A DNA stretch of 5,352 nucleotides from the NCBI GenBank assembly GCA_017543165.1, contig JAFYGL010000414.1, forward strand, positions 1 through 5,352, read 5' to 3'. The notes under the pieces were generated by a model. It had not been told where the DNA came from, made no database searches, and saw nothing but the letters and a program-made list of their open reading frames with translations. The DNA comes from Victivallales bacterium. Its GTDB lineage: Bacteria > Verrucomicrobiota > Lentisphaeria > Oligosphaerales > Oligosphaeraceae. Shown piece by piece: positions 1-5,352 of the stretch. The translations under genes were made by a program, and so were the position numbers. Position 1 is the stretch's first letter. Each line of letters begins with the position of its first letter.

Positions 1-20
1 GTCCACAGTCCACAGCGTTA

Positions 21-1166
21 TCAGTGTTCTCCGTATGCGCCCAGGAATGTGAAGTGTGCTATGTCAGGGTCTGTGGAAAGTTCTGACAGAAGCTGGAGCA
101 CCTTCTCGTCCTTTGGCGAGGCCTCGAAGTCAAAGGTGAACAGGAATTCAAAGTCCATGCCAGGTATGGGGCGTGATTCCAGCTTTGTGAGATTCACGCC
201 GATGGCGGAGAACCTTGAAAGCAGGCCATTGAGCGAGCCAGGGCGGTGCGGCAGTATGAGCATGATGCTCAGTTTGTTTGCATCGCTGAAAATCTCCAGG
301 TTCTTGGATATGCAGATGAAGCGGGTGTAGTTGAACTTGGCGTCAGCAATGTCTTCAGCCAGCACGTTGAGCCCGTACAGTTCGGCACATTCCCTGGAGG
401 CAATGACCGCCAGGTCCAGCCGTTCGCCCGCCGCCAGTTCCTTTGCGGCGCTTGCCGTATTGTTTGAAGGCACAATCTTAATGCCAGGGAACTTCTTCAG
501 GAACGTACCGCACTGGGACAGCGCCTGCTGGTGGCTTACAATCTCAGTTATGCCCTCAAGCGTGGCGCCAGGCTTAGCCAGCAGAACATGGTTGATTTTC
601 AGGCGGATGCTCTTCACAATGTGGAATTTATGCTTCACCATGGCGTCGTACACGGACACAACCGAGCCAGCAGAGGAATTCTCTATGGGAAGGACGCCAT
701 ACGGGCACAAGCCACTTTCCACGGCCTCGAACACCTTGTCAAAACTATTGAAATACAGGATAGTCGGCACGCTGAACATGCGTGTTGTGGCCTGCTGTGA
801 ATATGCACCCTCCGTCCCCTGGCATGCCACCATGGAGCGCTTGGGGAAATCCCGCACATTCTCGTTTGCCGCCCGTATCGCGTCAAGCAAAGGCGTGCTC
901 CCGCCACGGGCCAGACGCTGCTTCGCCTTGGAAAGATTGAACAATGTGGAGAAAATCATCTGCAACTCGGTCTCGTATTCTGGCCCTGCCTTCTCCATCA
1001 CGGTGTTAAGTATCTCCCTTTCGCGGGCAGGCGCGAATGTGCTTATGCCCTTCTCGCGCTTTGCCGCGGCCACGTCATTCATTATGCCCATGCGCTTCAC
1101 CAGCAAATCCACCAGTTGCGCGTCAATGTCGTCTATCTGCTGTCTTAATTCTGCCAGTTCCTTCAT
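21..1166 (-). CDS. pheA: Bifunctional chorismate mutase / prephenate dehydratase (P-protein)
   Basis: This enzyme converts chorismate to prephenate and then to phenylpyruvate, the precursor of phenylalanine, in the cytoplasm. At 381 residues it is the usual length for the fused form. Residues 1-85 are an AroQ-type chorismate mutase. By alignment to the E. coli P-protein, the catalytic R11, R28, K39, R51, E52 and Q88 correspond to R8, R25, K36, R48, E49 and Q83; the D48 position is Ala45, a site I believe varies in the family. Residues 112-290 are the prephenate dehydratase domain, with GTEGAYS (117-123), LPIENSSAGSV (159-169), SHQQALSQC (211-219) and the TRF signature in NYTRF (279-283). Residues 298-380 are an ACT domain with the ESRP motif (330-333) that binds Phe in relatives, so feedback inhibition by Phe is expected. 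The ATG start has AGGAG seven bases upstream (1174-1178). It lies 34 bases after aroF and is probably co-transcribed with it. Confidence 0.97.
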   Translation of the reverse strand: MKELAELRQQIDDIDAQLVDLLVKRMGIMNDVAAAKREKGISTFAPAREREILNTVMEKAGPEYETELQMIFSTLFNLSKAKQRLARGGSTPLLDAIRAANENVRDFPKRSMVACQGTEGAYSQQATTRMFSVPTILYFNSFDKVFEAVESGLCPYGVLPIENSSAGSVVSVYDAMVKHKFHIVKSIRLKINHVLLAKPGATLEGITEIVSHQQALSQCGTFLKKFPGIKIVPSNNTASAAKELAAGERLDLAVIASRECAELYGLNVLAEDIADAKFNYTRFICISKNLEIFSDANKLSIMLILPHRPGSLNGLLSRFSAIGVNLTKLESRPIPGMDFEFLFTFDFEASPKDEKVLQLLSELSTDPDIAHFTFLGAYGEH

Positions 1167-1173
1167 TTTGCCA

Positions 1174-1178
1174 CTCCT
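1174..1178 (-). promoter_or_regulatory. Ribosome binding site of pheA
   Basis: AGGAG on the minus strand, seven bases before the pheA ATG, in the 34-base gap after aroF. It indicates independent ribosome loading on pheA within the aroF-pheA transcript. Confidence 0.85.
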
Positions 1179-1200
1179 GCCGCCTATATCGGTTATTGTT

Positions 1201-2205
1201 TCAGTTCAAAGCACTGCGCACCGCGTTGATGCGCTGCATGGTCTCAGCGAACATCTGCGGCGTCTGGCTCTGGACGCCGTCGCACTTTGCGTGCGCAGGG
1301 TCGTTGTGCACTTCGATGATGAGGCCATCTGCGCCGATGGCAGTCGCAGCCACGGCCATTGGCTCCACAAGATAGGCGTAGCCAGTTCCATGGGAGGGGT
1401 CCACGATGACTGGCAGGTGCGTCAGCCTGTGGAGCACCGGCACCACGCTCAAGTCCACAGTATTTCGCGTTGCGGTCTCGAATGTGCGGATGCCGCGTTC
1501 GCAAAGTATGACATTTGGATTGCCCGATGAAATAATGTATTCCGCGCTCATCAGCAGTTCCTGCAATGTTGAGGACATGCCGCGCTTCAGCAGCACAGGC
1601 TTTTTCGTGTAGGAGCCGACCTCCTTGAGCAGGTTGAAGTTCTGCATGTTGCGCGCGCCGATCTGTATCACATCCACATCGTTGAAAAGTTCGATGTCCT
1701 TGAAATCCATCAATTCGGTGACAATTGGCAGACCAGTCTCCTTCTTGGCGGCGGACAACATCCTGAGCCCTTCTCCGCCCAGTCCCTGGAAGGAATATGG
1801 CGATGTGCGCGGCTTGAAAGCGCCGCCGCGCAGCATTGTGGCGCCAGCGGCCTTCACAGCCTGCGCAACCTGGATTATCTGCTCCTCGGATTCCACGCTG
1901 CAAGGGCCAGCGATCACGGAGAAATGCCCGCCGCCCAAACTTGCGCCGCCAGCCTCTATGACAGTGGAATCGGGGTGGAACCTGCGGTTGGCGGCCTTGT
2001 ATGGCTCCTGGATGCGCTGCACGCTCTCAACCACATCCAGCGCTTCAATCAAGCTGGGGTCCAAGTGCGCCACATCGCCGACGCAACCAATCACGGTCTG
2101 ATGCGCGCCCTTGGAAACGTTTGGCTCGATGTTCCTGGAGCGCAGCAGCGTCAGCAAATTGTCAATCTGGGATTGTTCCGCACCTTTACGGATGACGATA
2201 ATCAT
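1201..2205 (-). CDS. aroF: 3-deoxy-7-phosphoheptulonate (DAHP) synthase, Thermotoga/Bacillus type
   Basis: This enzyme condenses phosphoenolpyruvate with erythrose 4-phosphate to DAHP, the first step of the shikimate pathway. It has 334 residues, close to the single-chain T. maritima enzyme. Residues 1-70 ([11 protein letters not shown]..., [10 protein letters not shown]) form the ferredoxin-like regulatory domain that mediates Tyr/Phe inhibition in T. maritima. The TIM-barrel catalytic domain follows with AGPCSVES (99-106), [17 protein letters not shown] (125-141), IQIGARN (180-186), LLKRGM (205-210), CERGIRTFE (235-243) and VDPSHGTG (268-275). The four expected divalent-metal ligands are present as Cys102, His272, Glu298 and Asp309, the same numbering I recall for T. 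maritima. The ATG start is supported by AAAGGA eight bases upstream (2214-2219) and by the family's typical N-terminus. It is the first gene of a two-gene operon with pheA and is preceded by an intrinsic terminator, so its transcription is probably attenuated. The choice of symbol aroF over aroG/aroA is conventional. Confidence 0.96.
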   Translation of the reverse strand: MIIVIRKGAEQSQIDNLLTLLRSRNIEPNVSKGAHQTVIGCVGDVAHLDPSLIEALDVVESVQRIQEPYKAANRRFHPDSTVIEAGGASLGGGHFSVIAGPCSVESEEQIIQVAQAVKAAGATMLRGGAFKPRTSPYSFQGLGGEGLRMLSAAKKETGLPIVTELMDFKDIELFNDVDVIQIGARNMQNFNLLKEVGSYTKKPVLLKRGMSSTLQELLMSAEYIISSGNPNVILCERGIRTFETATRNTVDLSVVPVLHRLTHLPVIVDPSHGTGYAYLVEPMAVAATAIGADGLIIEVHNDPAHAKCDGVQSQTPQMFAETMQRINAVRSALN

Positions 2206-2213
2206 TTTTCGAA

Positions 2214-2219
2214 TCCTTT
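2214..2219 (-). promoter_or_regulatory. Ribosome binding site of aroF
   Basis: AAAGGA on the minus strand, eight bases before the aroF ATG. It lies downstream of the leader terminator, so the ribosome site is transcribed only when that terminator is read through or if an unseen promoter lies between them. Confidence 0.75.
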
Positions 2220-2261
2220 CTGTTTTTGTAGAACCACTCAGGACACCCGAAAGGCAAGCAC

Positions 2262-2299
2262 AAAAAAAAGCGAACCTTCCGTTTTCCGAATGGTCCGCT
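2262..2299 (-). terminator. Intrinsic terminator in the aroF leader (candidate attenuator)
   Basis: Read on the minus strand, the arm AGCGGACCATTCG (2299-2287), loop GAAAA (2286-2282) and arm CGGAAGGTTCGCT (2281-2269) form a 13-position stem with one A-A mismatch and two G-T wobbles. The run of eight T (2269-2262) follows immediately, with its first T also closing the stem. It sits about 57 bases before the aroF start with no convincing promoter in between, which suggests it controls entry into aroF-pheA. The alternative is that it ends transcription arriving from the sugar operon, whose last stop codon is about 310 bases upstream. Confidence 0.82.
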
Positions 2300-2311
2300 T
2301 GTTTATCTGTG

Positions 2312-2340
2312 TCAATCTAAATTGCAAAAAAACATAACAT
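2312..2340 (-). other. Possible leader-peptide reading frames with adjacent Phe codons
   Basis: Two overlapping mini-frames read on the minus strand: ATG at 2340 giving MLCFFAI then TAG (ends 2317), and ATG at 2335 giving MFFCNLD then TGA (ends 2312). Both use the same run of seven T, so each has two consecutive Phe codons, and both lie 5' of the terminator. Neither has a good Shine-Dalgarno site; only GGG lies about 10 bases upstream. The antiterminator strand lies upstream of them, unlike the classical pheL arrangement. A T-run makes Phe codons cheaply, so this is a weak candidate only. Confidence 0.2.
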
Positions 2341-2389
2341 ACTACACAGCCCAACGGACCAATGCCCTTGGATACCAATAGTAGTATGT
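2337..2389. repeat. Nine-bp inverted repeat bracketing the antiterminator strand
   Basis: ACATACTAC (2337-2345) and GTAGTATGT (2381-2389) are perfect inverted repeats separated by 35 bases. In RNA made from the minus strand they could close a stem whose loop holds TTGG-TAT-CCAA (a small hairpin) and the antiterminator strand at 2353-2361. As DNA they could instead be an operator. A -10-like TATACA at 2392-2387 overlaps one arm, but no matching -35 box was found. Confidence 0.4.
2353..2361 (-). promoter_or_regulatory. Candidate antiterminator strand of the aroF leader
   Basis: On the minus strand TGGTCCGTT (2361-2353) is complementary to AGCGGACCA, the 5' arm of the terminator at 2299-2291, over nine positions with one G-U wobble. 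Pairing of the two would prevent the terminator from forming. This alternative pairing is the hallmark of an attenuator. The signal that would switch between the two folds is not evident from the sequence. Confidence 0.5.
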
Positions 2390-2422
2390 ATAAAATCGCT
2401 TCATCATTGTGCCTTGCTTTTC

Positions 2423-2469
2423 AAAAAACGGCGATAAAATACAGAAGATATGTAAAAAATCAAATCGCC
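2423..2469 (-). terminator. Weak terminator-like hairpin after the sugar operon
   Basis: On the minus strand GGCGAT (2469-2464) and ATCGCC (2435-2430) form a perfect six-bp stem, followed by G and six T (2428-2423). The loop is 28 AT-rich bases, larger than usual, so the structure is weak. Its position after the sugar genes and before the aroF leader fits an operon end, possibly working together with the large hairpin just upstream of it. Confidence 0.35.
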
Positions 2470-2609
2470 AATTCGCATTTTTCCGTCCCTTCAACGCAGA
2501 GGCGCAGAGTTTTTATTGTTTTATCCCAGAACGGAGGGTGTTTGTCTGTTCTACCTCTATAAAACATTGAAAACTCTGCGCCTCTGCGTTAAAAAGGAAA
2601 TGCGAGATT
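2470..2609. repeat. Long imperfect hairpin element with a perfect 21-bp inverted repeat
   Basis: The core arms 2493-2513 and 2570-2590 are perfectly complementary over 21 bp and carry AACGCAGAGGCGCAGAG, itself a near-tandem CGCAGAG-G-CGCAGAG. In the same register the stem continues inward through TGTTTTAT (2517-2524) and ATAAAACA (2559-2566), making 32 positions with one T-T mismatch and one G-T pair. After a small internal loop, AGAACGGA (2528-2535) pairs with TCTGTTCT (2545-2552), leaving a nine-base loop. Outside, TCGCATTT (2473-2480) pairs with AAATGCGA (2598-2605), and AAT/ATT extends this to 2470 and 2609 with one bulged base. The element starts at the stop codon of the 600-residue gene. 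No protein is encoded and no clear target-site duplication is seen. It resembles a dispersed palindromic repeat or MITE; copy number cannot be judged from one window. Confidence 0.85.
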
Positions 2610-4411
2610 CATTCCACTTTCATGGACATTTTCAACCTGCTGTCGAGGAATGGTATATTCACCAAGTCGTACAAACCAGTGCGGTTGACCGCCGTGCCAT
2701 TGATTACGGCTGGTGCGCCATCACTGAAAAGTTCCAGTTTGCGCCCGTCCATTGTGCATGAGAATCCATTGCCACGAAGTGTGGTTTCAGGTGTGTGTTC
2801 TCCGTCAAAATGCAATACAGGCACGACCATGCGGGGATTGAACGCATTTCCACTTACAGATACCTCCAATGCAATGCGCCCGCTCTTTGTCAGGTCTGCC
2901 ACATAGATGACTTCTGTTTTGCCCAGCTGATATTTCAGTTCCCATACGCCATCGCCCAATTGCCTGAAATCGCAGGCATCGCACTGTGCCTCAGCCAGTC
3001 TGCATACATTTCCTGCCTCGTCATCCCATTCAGGTGCGATTGATGCTGGGGACAAGTTTTCTGGAAGTCCAGATGCCACGCAATAGGATTTTTTCTGAGC
3101 AAAAGGCAATACAGGCAGAAGTCCCCAAGGCAAATCCTTCATGAGAATGCGTCCAAGGCCGCAGGCGTCATGCTCTGGATTTGGTTTCAGATCATATTCA
3201 AGATAGTTTCCATTGGCATTCAGGAACAATTTGTGGAAATTGTAGCGCAATCCAAAAGCAAAGCCTCCCAATTCTGAAACAGCAGGTGCCTCCTCAATGG
3301 AATCATCGGCATACAAGGCAGCCAATGCAAACACGGAGGAAGCAAACAAAAGATACACGGCATAATGCCCGTAGGTGTCGCAGCCATGCCGCGATTCCTG
3401 CGGGAAATAATTCTTGATATGGAAGAGCCGCCCATCCTCCCGCAGAAGTCCTGGGCGCACTGCCAATGCGGAAAGGTGCGCCTGCCTCTTGAAGGCCGCC
3501 GCCAATCTGGGCTCCGTCGCCTTGTGGCGTTTCGCCGCCAATTCGCAAAGGGCGCAGATTATCCCTTCCTGAAAATAGAACTGGGATGAACGCCCACCGA
3601 AAGGCACCTGCCCTGAAGGTGGCATGAAAAGCAAGGTGGCCAGCATCGCATCGTCCAAAACCTGTCGCAATCCCTCCTTCCAAGCGCCGTCATATCCAGC
3701 CTCAAATGCGGCCTCTAGCTGCAATCTTGTGGTGATGTCGTATGTAATCGGGTCTTTCGGGTCCTGATACATTCCATATTCGTTGAAGCGCCACAGCTGC
3801 TGGCGCACGTATGCGTCAAAGAAATGCTGCCCCCAGAGGCAGCCGTCAGGTCCTGGAAGGCCATAATGCTCCCTCATGCACTCGCCTGCGGCACTGTATA
3901 TCGCCCAGTTATGGAAGGAACGCCGCATTGCTGGGTCTGGACTGACCACCTTGTAGTTCTTTTCTGGAACCACCTGCGCCAGTGACTCTTTCCATTTCGC
4001 AAGACGCTCCTCGGGCGCGCTTCCCTCTAGGCAATGGAATGCAGTGGACAGTTCTCGCATCCAGAAATCAGGTGAAAACATAATGGAATCCTGGCTTTTC
4101 AGGGTGTTGCAGCAATGGTCCATCACCAGATACAGTTTTTCCTTCAAATCCTGGCAACGCCCGAAACGCAGCAGAACTGCGCAAGGCGAAGCAAAGCGGG
4201 GCGAGCTTTGATGGTGTTCCTCATGGAGGACAGGGTCGATGACGGCGCCATCCTCATTCACCCATTTTGCGGCACTCCGCACAATACGCTCCATTATGTC
4301 CAAATAGAAATCGCGAGAAAGTCCGCTTGCCTTCCATCCTGGTGGATTCGGCTCTTGCAAAATGCGCCGCACCTGTTCAAGTTGGCTGTTGTAAATTAGC
4401 TGCTTATCCAT
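2609..4411 (-). CDS. Uncharacterised 600-residue protein, probably an alpha/alpha-barrel carbohydrate-active enzyme
   Basis: I do not recognise a named family with certainty. Residues 1-440 look mostly helical with aromatic-rich conserved-looking blocks: SPRFASP (70-76), SPDFWMREL (113-121), FHNWAIYSAAGE (166-177), DPITYDITTRL (220-230), PFGGRSSQFYFQEG (270-283) and RHGCDTYGHYAVYLLFA (341-357). About 485-600 looks beta-rich, ending in short strands. This layout resembles (alpha/alpha)-toroid glycoside hydrolases and lyases with a C-terminal beta-sandwich (GH88/105, GH154 or heparinase II/III-like). That assignment is inferred from layout and context; catalytic residues cannot be named. There is no signal peptide or membrane segment, so it should be cytoplasmic. 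The ATG at 4411 is chosen because GGAGG lies ten bases upstream; an in-frame TTG at 4435 would add eight residues but would place that GGAGG inside the gene. It overlaps the upstream isomerase gene by eight bases (ATGGATAA), suggesting translational coupling. Confidence 0.88.
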   Translation of the reverse strand: MDKQLIYNSQLEQVRRILQEPNPPGWKASGLSRDFYLDIMERIVRSAAKWVNEDGAVIDPVLHEEHHQSSPRFASPCAVLLRFGRCQDLKEKLYLVMDHCCNTLKSQDSIMFSPDFWMRELSTAFHCLEGSAPEERLAKWKESLAQVVPEKNYKVVSPDPAMRRSFHNWAIYSAAGECMREHYGLPGPDGCLWGQHFFDAYVRQQLWRFNEYGMYQDPKDPITYDITTRLQLEAAFEAGYDGAWKEGLRQVLDDAMLATLLFMPPSGQVPFGGRSSQFYFQEGIICALCELAAKRHKATEPRLAAAFKRQAHLSALAVRPGLLREDGRLFHIKNYFPQESRHGCDTYGHYAVYLLFASSVFALAALYADDSIEEAPAVSELGGFAFGLRYNFHKLFLNANGNYLEYDLKPNPEHDACGLGRILMKDLPWGLLPVLPFAQKKSYCVASGLPENLSPASIAPEWDDEAGNVCRLAEAQCDACDFRQLGDGVWELKYQLGKTEVIYVADLTKSGRIALEVSVSGNAFNPRMVVPVLHFDGEHTPETTLRGNGFSCTMDGRKLELFSDGAPAVINGTAVNRTGLYDLVNIPFLDSRLKMSMKVE

Positions 4412-5222
4412 TGCAGTATTGCCTCCAGGATTCAAGCATGACGTCTATTTCAGGAAGATATTTCCGCCAGTATTTCTCATGCTCCAAGGTCACGGGAACC
4501 TGGCATTGATTCTGCTCCAGGAGGGAGAAGAGTTCATCAAGGGGGACAATCCCCTCCCCTATGCGGTCATACTCGCAGATGCGTATGCCATCCTTGACGG
4601 CGTAATGGCTGTCCTTGAAATGCACGCCCACAATGCTGTCTCCAAGCAAGTTGTAGCTGTCGGCGAAGGATTCCTCCGCCAATTGCCTTGTATGATGCGC
4701 GTCCCAAATTATGGGCAGGTCATACCCAAGATGCTCCTGCAAATCCCTGCAACTTTTTGCACTGCTGCATATATCGTGGGTTTCAAGAGCCAGTTTTGTC
4801 TTGATATTCAATGACTGGAACCATTCCACATTGGCGGCGGCGTGGCGCAGGTGCTCCTTGTCAATTTCCTCGCCGAAATTCCCGCCGCCGAAAACCCTGA
4901 CATACGGAACGCCAAAATCGTCCGCAGTGTGGACGATTTGCAAAAGTGCCTCCCGCGCATCTGGGGCATCAGCAGTGAGCCCGAAGGAACTGTCCAGAAT
5001 ACGGCAACGGCCCGCTGCGGCGATTTTGCGCATGACAACTTCATTTTCTGGATAATACAGAGTCTTCTGGCAATCCACCGTATTGTTCAATGTGCGTATT
5101 TCCAGGAACTCAATTCCATAACGGTCCGCTATCTCAAGTGCCTGGGGAAGATTGCATTCAGGACAGCCAAGCGTGGACATGCCCCAGCGCAAAGAAGGAT
5201 ATTTGTTTGAGCAAGAAGACAT
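4404..5222 (-). CDS. Sugar phosphate isomerase/epimerase-like TIM-barrel protein
   Basis: A 272-residue protein of the xylose-isomerase-like / AP-endonuclease-2 TIM-barrel superfamily, the usual size for the group. Members isomerise or epimerise sugars and keto-sugars using a divalent metal; the substrate here is unknown. The start reads LRWGMSTLGCPECNLPQALEI (11-31), the first strand and helix of the barrel. Candidate metal ligands are Glu147 (LALETHD), Asp174 (IIWDAHH), His201 (GVHFKD) and Glu247 (VTLEHEKYW); the GEGIVP loop (222-227) is also typical. No signal peptide is present, so it acts in the cytoplasm. The ATG is preceded by AGGAGG six bases upstream. The previous gene stops three bases before this start, and the next gene overlaps its end by eight bases, so it is the middle member of a tight operon with an oxidoreductase and a probable carbohydrate-active enzyme. 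Related proteins also include C-glycoside deglycosidase subunits and 2-keto-inositol enzymes, so the exact reaction is open. Confidence 0.9.
   Translation of the reverse strand: MSSCSNKYPSLRWGMSTLGCPECNLPQALEIADRYGIEFLEIRTLNNTVDCQKTLYYPENEVVMRKIAAAGRCRILDSSFGLTADAPDAREALLQIVHTADDFGVPYVRVFGGGNFGEEIDKEHLRHAAANVEWFQSLNIKTKLALETHDICSSAKSCRDLQEHLGYDLPIIWDAHHTRQLAEESFADSYNLLGDSIVGVHFKDSHYAVKDGIRICEYDRIGEGIVPLDELFSLLEQNQCQVPVTLEHEKYWRKYLPEIDVMLESWRQYCNG
4422..4426 (-). promoter_or_regulatory. Ribosome binding site that fixes the start of the 600-residue gene
   Basis: GGAGG on the minus strand, ten bases before the ATG at 4411 and inside the 3' end of the isomerase gene. It supports the ATG over the in-frame TTG at 4435, which has no comparable site of its own. 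Confidence 0.8.
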
Positions 5223-5225
5223 GGA

Positions 5226-5352
5226 CTACCTCCTCGCCATTTGGCGGCATTCATTCAAAATCCGCATCAGTTCAATGCTCTCCGCCAACGACACGAACGG
5301 AGGCTTGTCTTCAGCAAAGTAATCATAGACATAATTGTAGTAGGAAGCAAAC
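5226..5352 (-). CDS. C-terminus of a probable Gfo/Idh/MocA family oxidoreductase (partial)
   Basis: An open frame enters from the right edge and ends at TAG (5228-5226), giving 41 residues starting FASYYNYVYDYFAEDKPPFV and ending with ECRQMARR. The pattern of an amphipathic helix (YYNYVYDYF), a short 'DKPPFVSLAESIELMRIL' segment and a final basic helix is typical of the end of Gfo/Idh/MocA NAD(P)-dependent sugar dehydrogenases, where the P-V-S/T-x-E-E-A/S motif precedes the last helix. The family call rests on this tail only, and the Rossmann domain lies outside the window. The last two codons (AGG AGG, 5229-5234) double as the Shine-Dalgarno site of the isomerase gene, whose start is three bases after the stop, so the two are clearly co-transcribed. 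Confidence 0.65.
   Translation of the reverse strand, partial: FASYYNYVYDYFAEDKPPFVSLAESIELMRILNECRQMARR
5229..5234 (-). promoter_or_regulatory. Ribosome binding site of the isomerase, embedded in the upstream gene
   Basis: AGGAGG on the minus strand forms the final two Arg codons of the oxidoreductase and sits six bases before the isomerase ATG at 5222. This sharing implies coupled translation of the two genes. Confidence 0.85.

Noticed and set aside
1..14. Tandem GTCCACA-GTCCACA at the left edge
   Set aside because: Only two short copies at the window boundary, 7 bases before the pheA stop; too little to call a repeat array or terminator.
331..1530. Long open frame of 399 codons on the plus strand
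   Set aside because: It runs antisense across pheA and into aroF, both of which have full-length homology-grade motifs. It has no recognisable domain and spans the gap between two real genes, so it is a shadow of their codon bias.
1244..1903. 219-codon frame inside aroF on the same strand
   Set aside because: It is a shifted frame of the DAHP synthase catalytic domain, with low-complexity Arg/Ala-rich product and no motif.
2310..2315. TTGACA on the minus strand as a -35 box for aroF
   Set aside because: At 16-18 bases downstream the sequence is CCATTC/CATTCG/ATTCGG, inside the terminator stem, with no resemblance to a -10 box.
2353..2370. T-box leader for aroF, because of AGGGCATTGGTCCG near the terminator
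   Set aside because: It only loosely resembles the T-box consensus; the TGG lies in a paired strand and not in a bulge, and no specifier stem is evident.
2362..2562. 66-codon plus-strand frame in the intergenic region
   Set aside because: No Shine-Dalgarno site precedes it, it runs through one arm of the large hairpin, and the product has no recognisable features.
4433..4435. In-frame TTG start adding eight residues to the 600-residue protein
   Set aside because: The added segment contains the GGAGG that is correctly spaced for the ATG at 4411, and the TTG has no good site of its own.

Overview
All five genes in this window lie on the minus strand, so the window reads right to left. They form two functional blocks separated by about 400 bases of non-coding DNA (2206-2608) that holds most of the unexplained structure. 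The genes have clear Shine-Dalgarno sites (AGGAGG, GGAGG, AGGAG, AAAGGA), which argues against Bacteroidota, where such sites are usually lost. By impression, the coding parts are moderately GC-rich and the intergenic part is AT-rich. The mix of genes, particularly a cytoplasmic polysaccharide-type protein linked to a Gfo/Idh/MocA oxidoreductase and a TIM-barrel sugar isomerase, fits the PVC group (Lentisphaerota, Kiritimatiellota, Verrucomicrobiota). That placement is inferred from style and was not tested by any search.

Right block (5352 down to 2609): the C-terminus of a probable Gfo/Idh/MocA-type oxidoreductase (cut by the window edge), a sugar phosphate isomerase/epimerase-like TIM-barrel protein, and a 600-residue protein of unrecognised family that looks like an alpha/alpha-barrel carbohydrate-active protein. 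The genes are 3 bases apart or overlap by 8 bases, so they are almost certainly one operon. No signal peptides are visible, so the two complete proteins should act in the cytoplasm. The most likely theme is breakdown of an imported oligosaccharide or modified sugar through an oxidation/isomerisation step, with the substrate unknown.

Middle (2608 down to 2206): directly after the last sugar gene is a long, nearly continuous hairpin element (about 2470-2609) built around a perfect 21-bp inverted repeat of the AACGCAGAGGCGCAGAG type. It is followed by a weak terminator-like hairpin, and then by the leader of the next operon. The leader contains a convincing intrinsic terminator (2262-2299) ahead of aroF. 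An upstream segment (2353-2361) can pair with the terminator's 5' arm, which is the layout of a transcription attenuator. A tiny reading frame with two Phe codons lies between the two.

Left block (2205 down to 21): aroF, a metal-dependent DAHP synthase of the Thermotoga type with an N-terminal regulatory domain, then pheA, a bifunctional chorismate mutase/prephenate dehydratase with a C-terminal ACT domain. They are 34 bases apart and form an operon holding the first committed step of aromatic amino-acid synthesis and the two steps from chorismate to phenylpyruvate. The sequence suggests control at two levels: allosteric domains in both enzymes and probable attenuation of the transcript.
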